Source: Thermoproteota archaeon
GTDB lineage: Archaea; Thermoproteota; Thermoprotei_A; Sulfolobales; Ignisphaeraceae
Direction: 5' to 3'
Assembly (NCBI GenBank): GCA_030550585.1
Contig: JAUQPB010000001.1
Span: 310,001-374,000, forward strand
Length of the DNA stretch: 64,000 nt
The translations under genes were made by a program, and so were the position numbers. Below the pieces are notes generated by a model, which was not told the origin of the DNA, did no database searches, and saw only the letters and a program-made list of their open reading frames with translations. Each line of letters begins with the position of its first letter. Positions within the stretch are counted from its first letter, which is position 1. Positions 42,972 through 52,486 of the stretch are shown piece after piece.

Positions 42972-43586
42972 ATGCCGAAAAATCGCTTAAGGTATACAAC
43001 AATGCTAGGTATACTAAGAAACCGCGTTTCAAAGACTGTAGACTCCATAGCTAGCCACATCAACATCAACCCAAATGTTATAACATTTTCAGGTTTGGCA
43101 ACATCCTTTATTTCACTAGCATTTGCAGCAACAGGCTCATACATATTTGTGATACCCATCCTTGTAGTGATATCTGGATTAACAGACGTGCTTGACGGTG
43201 CCGTAGCCAGAGTTAAAGGAAAGGCCTCTGCATGGGGGTCTATATTTGATTCTTTTTGCGATAGAGTTACCGAAGCAAACTACTTCATATCGTTAATGTT
43301 GCTAAAGGTAAACTATCTTCTTACTTCTTTGGCTATTACAGTATCTCTTCTTATTAGTTATCTGAGAGCTTTGGGAGAGTGGAGGGGGGTCAAATTAGAG
43401 GGTGTAGGAATTCTTGAGCATGGAGAACGAATGATACTAATATTTCTCTCCTTTCTGGTCATAGCCATTGACCCTAAAAAAGGTGTGCAATGGGCAAACA
43501 TTTTAATAGGTGCGCTTGTATTACTCGGCATTGTATCTTCTCTGCAGAGGTTATTCAAAATATATCAAAAACTACATACACGATAA
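42972..43586 (+). CDS. CDP-alcohol phosphatidyltransferase (archaetidylinositol phosphate synthase-like)
   Basis: The 204-residue membrane protein has the signature D-G-x2-A-R-x8-G-x3-D-x3-D (DVLDGAVARVKGKASAWGSIFDSFCDRV near 72-99) and six hydrophobic segments. It transfers a polar head group onto CDP-archaeol in ether-lipid synthesis. The head group is not determined by the motif alone. It is divergent from the RNase-H-fold gene and converges on S26e. Confidence 0.9.
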   Translation: MPKNRLRYTTMLGILRNRVSKTVDSIASHININPNVITFSGLATSFISLAFAATGSYIFVIPILVVISGLTDVLDGAVARVKGKASAWGSIFDSFCDRVTEANYFISLMLLKVNYLLTSLAITVSLLISYLRALGEWRGVKLEGVGILEHGERMILIFLSFLVIAIDPKKGVQWANILIGALVLLGIVSSLQRLFKIYQKLHTR

Positions 43587-43589
43587 TTT

Positions 43590-43874
43590 CTACAGTTTTG
43601 TAACCTTCTTTCTCTCATCCTCTGCCCTAACCTTTATAATTCCATAGAATATTGCACAGTTAATGCAATAACACTTTGTCACTGGATATCTCATTATTAT
43701 TGCACCTTTCTTCTCTAGCTCGCTAGCAAGCTGCGGATCCACAGGAGAATACATTCTTGTAACGCATACAGCCTTATCTTCTGGTATTAAGGCACCACAG
43801 TTATCACAGTGTATTCTAGCTACAGATCCTTTATCTCCCTTTCTTCTTCCTCTATTCTCTCTTTTCTTGGGCAC
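43590..43874 (-). CDS. rps26e: 30S ribosomal protein S26e
   Basis: This 94-residue basic protein starts PKKRENRGRRKGDKG and has a zinc site C23-x2-C26 and C68-x2-C71 (HCDNCG, CYCINC), as in eukaryotic and crenarchaeal S26e. It lies in a minus-strand cluster with proS and trmI. A TATA-like TTTATAT/TTTTAAGC stretch lies upstream (43900-43920). Confidence 0.95.
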   Translation of the reverse strand: MPKKRENRGRRKGDKGSVARIHCDNCGALIPEDKAVCVTRMYSPVDPQLASELEKKGAIIMRYPVTKCYCINCAIFYGIIKVRAEDERKKVTKL

Positions 43875-43942
43875 CGCACACCACCGTTCAAATACAAGTG
43901 TTTATATCAAAGCTTAAAAATAGTAATTAAATTATTGTACTT

Positions 43943-45424
43943 TTAGTACTTCTTGGCTATGCTTATAAATGCTCTTGTTTGCCTATCACAGAACGCACAG
44001 CTTCTGTATTCATTGGCCTTCTCATTAATTTTAAGCATATTTAATGAGTCCTTATATACCTCCCCCAACGCACTTATACCTTCTAAACCTTCTAACTTGC
44101 TATAGACACATTTCTCGTTTCCACACCATGGTAGTATTGCCACACCACCCCCTTCTTTCACGAAGTTTACTGCCTCATCAAAATTGTTAAATAGTTTCAC
44201 ATTAGATAGAAGCTCTTTCCATGCCCTGTTGCTCAAATTCTCAAATATCTCATTTAACAGCACTCGAATCTTCTCAGTCAATTGATTGATTGCAACAACA
44301 TCTCTTTTCATGGTGTCGCGCCTAAAAATAGTTACGACGTTATTTGAAAGTTCTCTTAGACCTATTTCAATTCTTATAGGCACGCCCTTCAACTCCCACT
44401 CAAAGAATTTGTCTACAGGTCTTAGATTATCTCTATAATCTTCATATACTCTGATCCCGCTTTCTCTAAGCATCTCTGCTATTTTTCTGCAATACTCTAT
44501 TATCTTCTCCTTCGATTCTTGCTGATATATTGGCACTATTACCACTTGGTATGGTGCTATATTGGGGGGTAGGATAAGCCCTTTATCATCGCTGTGAAAC
44601 GCTATCACAGATGCTATAACCCTTTCGGAAATCCCGTAGCTGGTTTGCCATGCGTAATCAATTGTCTCATCCCTTTTCTGTATCTTTACATCGAAGACCC
44701 TTGTAAATGTTTGACCTAGATTGTGTACAGTTCCAATTTGCACAGCTTTTTTATCAGGGAATATGGTATCAAAAGCGATTGTGTATAGAGCTCCTGCAAA
44801 CTTGTCCCATTGGGGTCTTCTCGAAATTATATAGGGTATTCCCAATAAATCGAAAAACTTCTTATATATCTCAATGGCTTCAGCAATCTGCCTTTCGCTA
44901 TCCTCAAAATCTTCGTGAACTGTGTGGGCCTCTTTAAATGTTGTGATCTCCCTTACTCTAACCATAGGCTTCGTCATCTTGGTTTCGCATCTGAAAACGC
45001 TTACAATTTGATAATATTTTTTGGGGAGCTGCCTATAGCTCTTGATCCATAGACTCTCCATATAGCTTATTGCCGTTTCGCTTGTTGGTCTCAGAGCTAA
45101 TTTGACGTCAATGTCTTCTAGACCTGATTTGGTAATCCAAAACACTTCTCCCTCGAAGCCTCTGACATGCTCGCTTTCCTTTCTAAACAAAGTCTCTGGT
45201 ATTAGCAAAGGCAATAGTATTTCTTCGTGACCCTTTTCATCGAGTAGACTACGAATTATTTCTATAACCCTCTTTCTAATCTGGAATCCGTAGGGTAGCC
45301 AAATACCCACACCCTTTACCGGATATCTCCCATAGTCATAGATTTCCGCCTCAGATATTATCCAGTCAAACCACTCGCTGAAACCCTCTCCATATTTCTT
45401 TGGATACTGCTTAGAGGCTACCAC
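43943..45424 (-). CDS. proS: prolyl-tRNA synthetase (archaeal/eukaryotic type)
   Basis: The 493-residue class IIa enzyme without the bacterial INS editing domain has motif 1 [21 protein letters not shown] near 39-60, motif 2 [12 protein letters not shown] near 109 with [28 protein letters not shown], and motif 3 [28 protein letters not shown] near 260. The C-terminal zinc-binding domain carries [10 protein letters not shown] and SCAFCDR. It charges tRNA-Pro, a candidate for which is encoded at 5457. Confidence 0.96.
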   Translation of the reverse strand: MVASKQYPKKYGEGFSEWFDWIISEAEIYDYGRYPVKGVGIWLPYGFQIRKRVIEIIRSLLDEKGHEEILLPLLIPETLFRKESEHVRGFEGEVFWITKSGLEDIDVKLALRPTSETAISYMESLWIKSYRQLPKKYYQIVSVFRCETKMTKPMVRVREITTFKEAHTVHEDFEDSERQIAEAIEIYKKFFDLLGIPYIISRRPQWDKFAGALYTIAFDTIFPDKKAVQIGTVHNLGQTFTRVFDVKIQKRDETIDYAWQTSYGISERVIASVIAFHSDDKGLILPPNIAPYQVVIVPIYQQESKEKIIEYCRKIAEMLRESGIRVYEDYRDNLRPVDKFFEWELKGVPIRIEIGLRELSNNVVTIFRRDTMKRDVVAINQLTEKIRVLLNEIFENLSNRAWKELLSNVKLFNNFDEAVNFVKEGGGVAILPWCGNEKCVYSKLEGLEGISALGEVYKDSLNMLKINEKANEYRSCAFCDRQTRAFISIAKKY

Positions 45425-45466
45425 GAAGCGGGCACCTACCTATGCTATGATGTATGTACACTAAAA

Positions 45467-46270
45467 CTAGGTGCTTTTAACTATTTTTCTTGCAAACACT
45501 ATGAAACCTGTGTGGCCAACCATGTAGGTAGAGGGCCTTATAGCTGTTCTCGATAACTCGAATTCTCTTAGCATTATCTCAAAAGCTCTAATATCTATGA
45601 AGCCGCCGAAGTCCTCTAAAGCATTGTACAGTTTTATAAGCTGCTGTATCGACGGTATAAAGAATGCTATTGGAGCAGATGGCTTTAGAGAGGTGTGTAG
45701 AGCTTCTAGAGCTTCCCAAGGATCTGGCATGTCAATAACTGCTGCATCGAAACCGGTTTCGTCTATACCTTTTCTCACATCAGCAAGTCTCAAGGTAACG
45801 TATTTATCTAATCCCAGCTTTTCGAGATTCTCCTTAGCCACCTTCAGAAACTCTTCTCTAATGTCATAGCCATATACATGACCATCGGGTTTGACAATAT
45901 GTGCTAACAAGGCAGTTGTATTGCCAGATCCAACCCCCGCTTCCAACACCTTGGCGCCAGACCCTAGACCGAGCATTAGTATTATGAAGCCCAAGTCCTT
46001 TGGGTAAATCACTTGTGTAACTCTTTTCAAACTCTTGTCGATATAGTCCAGGATAAGTGGTTTCAAGGCCCATGCTCTAATGTTTAACGAGGTTTTTATT
46101 TGCGATCCCTTCTCTTTTCCAATAATGTCATCGGCTGCTATAACGCCTTTGTCTGACGATATTTTCTCTCCTTGTTTGAGTCTTGTGAGAATTTTTCTCC
46201 TCTTGTCTATATATATCAGCGCATAATCGCCATAGTTAAATACCTCATTTTGGCTCAGAACTGGTGTCAT
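45467..46270 (-). CDS. trmI: tRNA (adenine-N1)-methyltransferase TrmI
   Basis: The 267-residue protein has an N-terminal beta-barrel and a Rossmann SAM-binding domain: YPKDLGFIILMLGLGSGAKVLEAGVGSGNTTALLAHIV near 90-127, GYDIREEFLKVAKENL near 136, and VIDMPDPWEALE near 175 (the D-x-P-x-P-W m1A motif). Archaeal TrmI methylates A57/A58 of tRNA, stabilising it at high temperature. Its ATG lies inside the D guide of the box C/D sRNA at 46255-46303. Confidence 0.93.
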   Translation of the reverse strand: MTPVLSQNEVFNYGDYALIYIDKRRKILTRLKQGEKISSDKGVIAADDIIGKEKGSQIKTSLNIRAWALKPLILDYIDKSLKRVTQVIYPKDLGFIILMLGLGSGAKVLEAGVGSGNTTALLAHIVKPDGHVYGYDIREEFLKVAKENLEKLGLDKYVTLRLADVRKGIDETGFDAAVIDMPDPWEALEALHTSLKPSAPIAFFIPSIQQLIKLYNALEDFGGFIDIRAFEIMLREFELSRTAIRPSTYMVGHTGFIVFARKIVKST

Positions 46271-46303
46271 ATATCACCACTCAGTAATACCAACCATCAT
46301 CAT
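46255..46303 (-). ncRNA. box C/D sRNA overlapping the 5' end of trmI
   Basis: On the minus strand: C box ATGATGA (46303-46297), 12-base guide (TGGTTGGTATTA), D' CTGA (46284-46281), 3-base spacer, C' GTGATAT (46277-46271), 12-base guide (ATGACACCAGTT), D CTGA (46258-46255). The 12/3/12 spacing is ideal for an archaeal C/D RNP. The D guide begins with the ATG of trmI. C' has two mismatches to consensus. Confidence 0.72.
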
Positions 46304-46377
46304 CACCACTATAGAATATAAAACTTGTTTAGGTGGTAAATAAGATTAGAATAAAATTGTGTGATAAGGGGATAAAA

Positions 46378-46605
46378 CTATATCTCTTCTATTACTTCGA
46401 CAACCTTAGACCTGACACCCTTCTTTCTAGGTGTCTCTAGGCTATAGCCGCTTCCCCACAGCTCCTTCTTTAACAGCTCTCTGATGGCCGTTCTTATAAC
46501 TTCGCTTCTAGATGTGTATCTTCCCATTTTCACAAGCTCGTCGATTGCCTCGAGGTATGACTCTGGCATTTTTACTGTTACAATACGCATCTGCTCTAGC
46601 ACCAC
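46378..46605 (-). CDS. ribbon-helix-helix (CopG/Arc) transcriptional regulator
   Basis: The 75-residue protein has an RHH domain: strand [43 protein letters not shown] (residues 7-50), followed by a basic tail. The ribbon would contact the major groove as a dimer. It may regulate its own or a neighbouring gene. The ATG at 46605 follows a GGTGGT site on the minus strand. No toxin partner is adjacent, so a free regulator is likelier than an antitoxin. Confidence 0.88.
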   Translation of the reverse strand: MVLEQMRIVTVKMPESYLEAIDELVKMGRYTSRSEVIRTAIRELLKKELWGSGYSLETPRKKGVRSKVVEVIEEI

Positions 46606-46668
46606 CTACCTATCTAAATGATGATGATAATTTATAAGTAAGAGAGCGGTTTAGATAATGAGGGAATA

Positions 46669-46678
46669 TTTTATATAA
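46669..46678 (+). promoter_or_regulatory. TATA-like box for S25e
   Basis: TTTTATATAA lies 16-25 bases before the S25e start, implying a nearly leaderless message. Confidence 0.5.
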
Positions 46679-46693
46679 ACTGGGGCTACATCG

Positions 46694-47011
46694 ATGGGCA
46701 CTAAAGGGGGTAAACCACTATCAACATTAGAAAAGAGGCAAAAGAGGCTTGCCAAGAAGGAAGAGGCAAAGAAGCCTGCAAAAGAAGAGAGAAAGATCGT
46801 AATACCTAGTGCAGAGACTATAGATCAAAACCTTATCTCGAAAGTGCTAGACGAAATCAACAGCAGTGGTTATGCCACGACCTTCACACTTTCACAAAAG
46901 CTTGGTGTAAAGTATAGTCTGGCAAAGAAGATACTGCGTGAGCTAGCTAAAAGAGGTAATATAAATATTGTTGTGAAGAACAGGCGAATTATCTTAGCTA
47001 CCAAAAAGTAG
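46694..47011 (+). CDS. rps25e: 30S ribosomal protein S25e
   Basis: In this 105-residue protein a Lys-rich N-terminal extension (GGKPLSTLEKRQKRLAKKEEAKK) precedes a winged helix (residues 45-104) with TFTLSQKLGVKYSLAKKILRELAKRGNI, the S25e family core. It is found in crenarchaea and eukaryotes, supporting the host assignment. Confidence 0.95.
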   Translation: MGTKGGKPLSTLEKRQKRLAKKEEAKKPAKEERKIVIPSAETIDQNLISKVLDEINSSGYATTFTLSQKLGVKYSLAKKILRELAKRGNINIVVKNRRIILATKK

Positions 47012-47088
47012 GTTTGCGCCATGGCAAGAGCCATAGCTGGGGATGGAGTAAGTATATCAGCTATTTAAACAACCTCACATGCTTTGAC

Positions 47089-47910
47089 TTAAACATTTTT
47101 ACCATGTAACACCTTTTTTAGTTCTTTTATAATCTTGAGTCTTGTATTAGTATCAGCTCTATTCACATGCTTTGCAGTAACGCTCATGGCAACAACCTTC
47201 TCTTCTACATCAATTTTTTCAATTTCCTCACCATTTTCATCAATAACAACGGTTGGCACTGTGGCTAATACATCCTGTTTATACTCGAATATCCCACCGA
47301 CCACCAGACCCATGCTACCAGATTCCACAGCTCTTACAAAAGCTACCTGCTGTTGTTTTTGAATATCCTGGTTTATGCTTGGATAAACCACTATAATGTC
47401 CATATTCAATAGAGAGAATGTGAATGATATTTCCGGGTAGAAAATGTCGTCAGCTATTAGAAATCCTATCTTAGCTTTATCCAATGCCATGTATGGAAGT
47501 TGAGGGTATCCACTGATCTTATTGCTATTATCTGCTGTGACTTGCCTAATAACCTTTTTTATATCCCCATCTTTACCTATGAATACTGCTGATCTGTACA
47601 ACCTAGAGCCTCTACGCTCTATTAGTGGCCCAACAACTATGTTTACACCATAGCTCCTAGCCAGCCTAGCTATTTCATCTGTTGTTGGCCCAGGTATTGA
47701 TTCACCTGATATTTTGAGCGTCTTTTTGAATTCTATCTCATATATTGGGACCCCATTAACCATTTGAGGCAGTATCACAATGTCAACATATTTTCGATGT
47801 TCAAACAGTCTCTCTATTAAGTCTTTAATCTTGGCTATGTTCCTCTTCCTACTTCCCAGTTCTATGTTTGTATGGATTGCTGCTACATCTATTCTACTTT
47901 CTAACTGCAT
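47089..47910 (-). CDS. nitrilase-fold protein with substituted catalytic residues
   Basis: The 273-residue protein keeps the carbon-nitrogen hydrolase alpha-beta-beta-alpha fold, but the triad Glu-Lys-Cys is lost. The FPE-type Glu is Gln in DIVILPQM (residue about 49). The Lys site reads VIRQVTAD. The nucleophile site ICxDxxFPE reads FLIADDIFYPE with Ala replacing Cys (near 156). It is therefore probably a non-enzymatic relative. Its ATG overlaps the last 10 bases of reverse gyrase, so translation is coupled. Confidence 0.75.
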   Translation of the reverse strand: MQLESRIDVAAIHTNIELGSRKRNIAKIKDLIERLFEHRKYVDIVILPQMVNGVPIYEIEFKKTLKISGESIPGPTTDEIARLARSYGVNIVVGPLIERRGSRLYRSAVFIGKDGDIKKVIRQVTADNSNKISGYPQLPYMALDKAKIGFLIADDIFYPEISFTFSLLNMDIIVVYPSINQDIQKQQQVAFVRAVESGSMGLVVGGIFEYKQDVLATVPTVVIDENGEEIEKIDVEEKVVAMSVTAKHVNRADTNTRLKIIKELKKVLHGKNV

Positions 47911-50900
47911 ATGCTTTTCACCTTGTCTAGTTCTGTTTCGTAAATCTTTGGAACAATCTTGCTACAAACCTCGTTGAAAAGCTCGTTTATCACTAGGGTG
48001 TAGTCTATTTCACCTTTTTCTATCTTTTCCATTTTTTCGTATAACAGTTTGGTTCTACTGGTTGAAACCATTTCTGCTATATCTGCTACAGCCCTCTCTA
48101 CTGATGCTTTAATCACCTTCTCAACATCCTCTTCTTTAACATCTCTAAATAGGAAGGGGTATCTATGGACAAACTTTTGGATAAATGCTACCACATCGTG
48201 TTTGCCCTCAGGGAAGTTGTTTCCAGCAAGCAGGCTGTATATTAGTATGCCTGTTAGTGATGGTACTAAATATTGGTTTTTGCCTATGACATAAACATAT
48301 CTTCTCTTCTGTATAGTATCTATGATTTTTGCGTATGTGCTTGGCCTTCCGATACCAACGTTCTTCATCCATCTTACTATATCTCCTTGTGTCGGCAACT
48401 TTACATCGCTTAGCTCGACCGATCTGACTTTGCTTGGCCTCAGTACTACATCGCCTCTTGGAAGTGGTACAATGGATATAGTAGAGTAGTATAGGAGGAA
48501 CCCAGGTTCGATGATGTTAGTTGGAACCTCTATCACTGTTTCCCATATTTTATTCTCCTTGTATAGTATTTCTACAGTGTATAGCGACTTTTCCACTACT
48601 GCAGGCTTCATCTGGCTTGCAATAAATCTTCTGAATATTAGGTCATAGAGCTTATAGTGCTTGTTTGTTAGGGGTGTTGGGGTCTCTATCACCCCTTCGA
48701 CTATGAGCTCTCTTAGCCTAGTAGCATCAACGGGTCTCGTGGGTCTTATCGCTTCGTGGGCTCCGCCCTCTCCCCAGCTTCTTGGTGCAAATACCTCACC
48801 AATTTTGTCGCCAAATTGTGTGCTCAGATATTCTTTGGCAACTCCTATACCTGTTGTAGAAACCCTTGTGCTATCGGTTCTGTGGTATGTTATGAAGCCC
48901 AGCTCGAAAAGGTTTTGGGCTATCTGCATAGCTTCAACAGAATTCATTCGTAGAATTCTTTGGGCTTCAGCCAACATCTCATCTGTTGTAAATGGCGGAG
49001 GTGGGTATATTATATCCTGGTGTGAGTGCTTATAGTGAAAAACAACAGTAATGTCTGATGCTCTTATGGTTTGATCTATATTCAGCTTTTTGAAGGCTTC
49101 CAACGGCACCTCGAACTGTAGATTAGAAACGCTTATAATTTTGCTACGTCTAAGAGTGTTCAATCTGTTTATTGCTGTTTCTATTATCCTTCCAAGCACG
49201 GGTGTCTGGACTCTTCCGGCGCTATACCTCTTGTCTAATGCCATAGCCTTGCTTATAGAGCTATAGAGCTTTGTGACGTATTCTGATAGGGAGAAGCCTA
49301 GCCATCTATCCTCAATTCTCCTAGCTATCTGGGCCTCGACAAGAGCTAGGTTTATCCCCCTCAAATTTTCGAGTGCTTGTAGAATAGCTCTTCTCGTCAC
49401 CTCATGGAACTCAGCCCTCTTAATGGTTTTTGCATATGGCGCTAATGCTACTGCAACGTCATATGCTATTTTCTCGCCCTCAGAATCGGGGTCTGTAGCT
49501 ATAATGACCTCGTCAACCTCTAAAGCAATCCTCTGAAGAGCCTCTACAACATCTTTAGATGATTTGAATTCAGAAGACCCGCAAACAGGGCATTTATCCC
49601 CTTTAACAAACTGGGTTCCACACGCCAAACACCTTTTTATGTAGTCGTATCTAGGGACAAAGAACTTTGCTCCTCCCTGCACCCTTTTCTCAACACCATA
49701 TACAGAATCCTGTGATAGCTCTTCTTCAACAAGTTCGAAGATGTGCCCCCCAGATGCTGTTATAAGGAGATGCAACCTGCCAACATCAACCTCATAAACT
49801 CTGATAGTGCCATAGTCTCTGGCTGTCGGTTTACCGAAGAATGATGCAATGGTTCTAGCCTTGTTTGGCGATTCGACTATGAATAGCGCTGTTTTTGTCA
49901 GCTCCTCTACTTTTGTTAGCAGGTTGCTGGGCATACTCCCGCTTTTTATCATTTTAACTATTCTTCTATCTTCATCAATTCTCTGTATCTCCTTTTCGAG
50001 ATCTACCTCACTGATTGGGTAGAACTTGAAGTCGTCTATGTAGAATCTAAGCCTTTTCTCCAATCCATTAACCAGTCTAAGATCGTCGGATATCACTATA
50101 GATAACCCTCTTGTTATACCACCTATGTACAGCCTTGATGTTCTTCCACTGGCTTGGATATATGTTGGAGCGTCTGGTAATAGCATGTAGAGTTGCGCCC
50201 CCTCTTCATATATCACAATCGAGGGGTTGTTCTTCAGCCTTTCAATTATCTCACGTTGTTTTAGTAGCGATGACACATAATCGTGTGTTTCGAGCAACGT
50301 TCTTACAAGCTCGCTTCTCTTCTCTTCGTGCACACCCTTCTCAATGGACTCAATAACCTCTTTAAGAATGGTTGGAGACACCCTTCTTACAATTCTTCTC
50401 AGCACTGTTATCTTGTTCATTACATTGTTCCTCTCCCTCTCATCGACAACCTCAAGCAGAACAGATAATACCCTCAGCAATGTTGTGGGATTGTACTCGA
50501 TTCTGGACAGAGAGATTTTGTGTCTTGGAACACCGAAGAATATGGCGTATCTTATAACCTCTGGCAAGTCAATGCCTCTAACAAGAAGGCCGTAGTATGT
50601 TGCTACACCTACAACAACATCTAGATTGCCTTCAATGAACTCCTTTAGGCTCTTGCTCTTCTTGCTGACAACAACATCGGCTTTTACTCCCCTGTTAACC
50701 AGTTCCTGGGCTAGTCTCTGGGCCTCTTCAATGCCTTTGTCTAGGGGTACAAAAACTAGTCCTCCGGGGCCAAGCCTCTTAATCGTGTTTGCCAATACCT
50801 CGACTGCCTGTTCATAGCTGCTTACACTGACATAAACATCGGCGATATTTCTGTATAGCTCGACGCTAGAACCTATGGTGAAGCCTAGAAGCTCTTTGAA

Positions 50901-51896
50901 CAGTCTTATCCTCCTTCCTCTAGCTCTTCCAGTAGCCGAGCTTACTACCAGGATGCCTACCTGCCTTCTCTTAGACGCTATATGTGCTTGGTATTTCTTC
51001 ACTAGCTCGTCTACTGGCACACCATCTTCTCTGCATTCTTCAGCCTTTTCCTTTTGCGATAGACAGCGCATCTGCCTTATTCTCAAGGTTGATAACTTGT
51101 ACCCTATCTGCATATCCTCTTGGGAAAAGCCTAGAAGCATCAAAACATATTCTACGGCTTTGCTACCCTTCATAATGGCATCCACATCGTCAACGAATAT
51201 GAAATTGAATGCAAAGCCTTTATCAACTAGAGGCTTGAAGACCCTATCGAAATTTCTCTGCAGATAGTTAGACGTTGTTATGAGTATATCGAAGTTACCA
51301 TCCTTTATAATCTCCTCCAGCTCTGCTTTTCTCTTTGGAGAAACCTTTGAGTGCATAGCTGCAATTGCAACAACAATACCCAGATTGTTTGCCAGTTCCT
51401 GAAGCCTCTTATAATAGTGTTCAACTAGAATAGATGTTGGGACAATGATATAAGCCTTCCTATTGTGTTTATATGCGAGAAATAGAGCCATAACCAAGCC
51501 AAATGTTGTTTTCCCCACACCAGTAGGGGCAATCATCGCAAAACTGCTTTTCTGGGCAATTCTAAAAGCCCAGCTTACCTGGAGATTCCAAGGATTGTTG
51601 CCAACAGCCTTTCTGAAAAAATCTATGAAGCTATTTACAAACTCCTCCATCTCTACAAGCTCCAACACCTTTTTAGAAGGGGAATGCAGATATTTAAGCA
51701 ACTCCTTGAATGAGGTCACCTTAACAATGCTACTAGTATTCATGCACTTCTCACATGCATTTCTATTCAAAATCCTGACATCGTCTATGGGACCAGAACA
51801 GTTGATACATAAACTCATATACCTTGTATGTGGCAGAAAATGGGTTTGCGAGAAGCCCTGCCCATACTCGATACGAACATTGCCAATAAAACTCAT
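47901..51896 (-). CDS. rgy: reverse gyrase
   Basis: The 1331-residue fusion has an N-terminal zinc finger C30-x2-C33 and C48-x2-C51, then a helicase module with Walker A APTGVGKT (123-130), a DDVDA box and later ASGRTSRL motif VI. The topoisomerase IA module starts at TALFIVESPNKA (about 677), with a second zinc finger CLACG…CPVCG and active Tyr in FITYHRTDSTR near 1002. It introduces positive supercoils, a hallmark of hyperthermophiles. The ATG at 51896 has GGTGG four bases upstream. The nitrilase-fold gene overlaps its 3' end. Confidence 0.97.
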   Translation of the reverse strand: MSFIGNVRIEYGQGFSQTHFLPHTRYMSLCINCSGPIDDVRILNRNACEKCMNTSSIVKVTSFKELLKYLHSPSKKVLELVEMEEFVNSFIDFFRKAVGNNPWNLQVSWAFRIAQKSSFAMIAPTGVGKTTFGLVMALFLAYKHNRKAYIIVPTSILVEHYYKRLQELANNLGIVVAIAAMHSKVSPKRKAELEEIIKDGNFDILITTSNYLQRNFDRVFKPLVDKGFAFNFIFVDDVDAIMKGSKAVEYVLMLLGFSQEDMQIGYKLSTLRIRQMRCLSQKEKAEECREDGVPVDELVKKYQAHIASKRRQVGILVVSSATGRARGRRIRLFKELLGFTIGSSVELYRNIADVYVSVSSYEQAVEVLANTIKRLGPGGLVFVPLDKGIEEAQRLAQELVNRGVKADVVVSKKSKSLKEFIEGNLDVVVGVATYYGLLVRGIDLPEVIRYAIFFGVPRHKISLSRIEYNPTTLLRVLSVLLEVVDERERNNVMNKITVLRRIVRRVSPTILKEVIESIEKGVHEEKRSELVRTLLETHDYVSSLLKQREIIERLKNNPSIVIYEEGAQLYMLLPDAPTYIQASGRTSRLYIGGITRGLSIVISDDLRLVNGLEKRLRFYIDDFKFYPISEVDLEKEIQRIDEDRRIVKMIKSGSMPSNLLTKVEELTKTALFIVESPNKARTIASFFGKPTARDYGTIRVYEVDVGRLHLLITASGGHIFELVEEELSQDSVYGVEKRVQGGAKFFVPRYDYIKRCLACGTQFVKGDKCPVCGSSEFKSSKDVVEALQRIALEVDEVIIATDPDSEGEKIAYDVAVALAPYAKTIKRAEFHEVTRRAILQALENLRGINLALVEAQIARRIEDRWLGFSLSEYVTKLYSSISKAMALDKRYSAGRVQTPVLGRIIETAINRLNTLRRSKIISVSNLQFEVPLEAFKKLNIDQTIRASDITVVFHYKHSHQDIIYPPPPFTTDEMLAEAQRILRMNSVEAMQIAQNLFELGFITYHRTDSTRVSTTGIGVAKEYLSTQFGDKIGEVFAPRSWGEGGAHEAIRPTRPVDATRLRELIVEGVIETPTPLTNKHYKLYDLIFRRFIASQMKPAVVEKSLYTVEILYKENKIWETVIEVPTNIIEPGFLLYYSTISIVPLPRGDVVLRPSKVRSVELSDVKLPTQGDIVRWMKNVGIGRPSTYAKIIDTIQKRRYVYVIGKNQYLVPSLTGILIYSLLAGNNFPEGKHDVVAFIQKFVHRYPFLFRDVKEEDVEKVIKASVERAVADIAEMVSTSRTKLLYEKMEKIEKGEIDYTLVINELFNEVCSKIVPKIYETELDKVKSICS

Positions 51897-51970
51897 TCAA
51901 CCACCTTACATAATCGGAATCCGCTCACCAAGTTATTAATTTTTAATAACCAGATCTGCCATTGACGATC

Positions 51971-52019
51971 TCAGCGAAGAGAAGTCTCATCATATTTCAG
52001 GAGACCGTCGTATCATCAC
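51971..52019 (-). ncRNA. box C/D sRNA upstream of reverse gyrase
   Basis: Perfect boxes on the minus strand: C GTGATGA (52019-52013), 12-base guide (TACGACGGTCTC), D' CTGA (52000-51997), 3-base spacer, C' ATGATGA (51993-51987), 12-base guide (GACTTCTCTTCG), D CTGA (51974-51971). The D' guide complements GAGACCGUCGUA, close to the archaeal 23S segment AGACCGUCGU near E. coli 2587-2596 (from memory). Predicted methylation there is at the fifth target base, a C. Confidence 0.9.
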
Positions 52020-52081
52020 AAAAACATATATGCTTACCCATTTCACTATGTATATCACGGGGAATAAAAGACTTATAAGAT

Positions 52082-52130
52082 ATGATGACCCCAGCGAACC
52101 TGAGACAATGATGACACCTGTCTCACCTGA
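52082..52130 (+). ncRNA. box C/D sRNA divergent from the 51971 sRNA
   Basis: Perfect boxes on the plus strand: C ATGATGA (52082-52088), 11-base guide (CCCCAGCGAAC), D' CTGA (52100-52103), 4-base spacer, C' ATGATGA (52108-52114), 12-base guide (CACCTGTCTCAC), D CTGA (52127-52130). The D guide complements GUGAGACAGGUG, matching the 23S stretch GUGAGACAGGU near E. coli 2596-2605 (recalled). The fifth base is G, equivalent to about G2599-2600. An ORF covering it looks spurious. Confidence 0.88.
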
Positions 52131-52486
52131 ACACCAACACATGCTCAGCTATCTCCATATGGATATAGCAAACACATACTCAACCCACATGCACAGAAAT
52201 AAAAACAAGTTTATTAAGTATTACCTAAGAACAATACAGCTCACCACCCCAGAGTTGGAGACGTCATTAGGTTGCATCCTTTGGAAAAGAGGTTATGGTA
52301 TATGATTCAATATATTTAGCATTAATAAGAGGGTTAGTGGAGTTTTCATAACATAAAGGAACTTCTCAATAAGATAAAAATTTTGATTCATCGCCAGTAA
52401 ATCTTTATAGTTGATTCACCCGGTTTATCAGCAATGCCAATATCTCTTTAGATGGGTTTTATGTTCTTACAATTTCTCTATGATTG
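52131..52486. other. gene-free A/T-rich stretch
   Basis: I see no convincing coding frame or RNA motif here. Short frames lack family resemblance, and one overlaps the sRNA. Confidence 0.5.

Noticed and set aside
52030-52305. 91-residue plus-strand ORF
   Set aside because: It is laid over a perfect box C/D sRNA; composition and repeats of Met-Met-Thr and Met-His reflect the ATGATGA boxes, and no family resemblance is seen.
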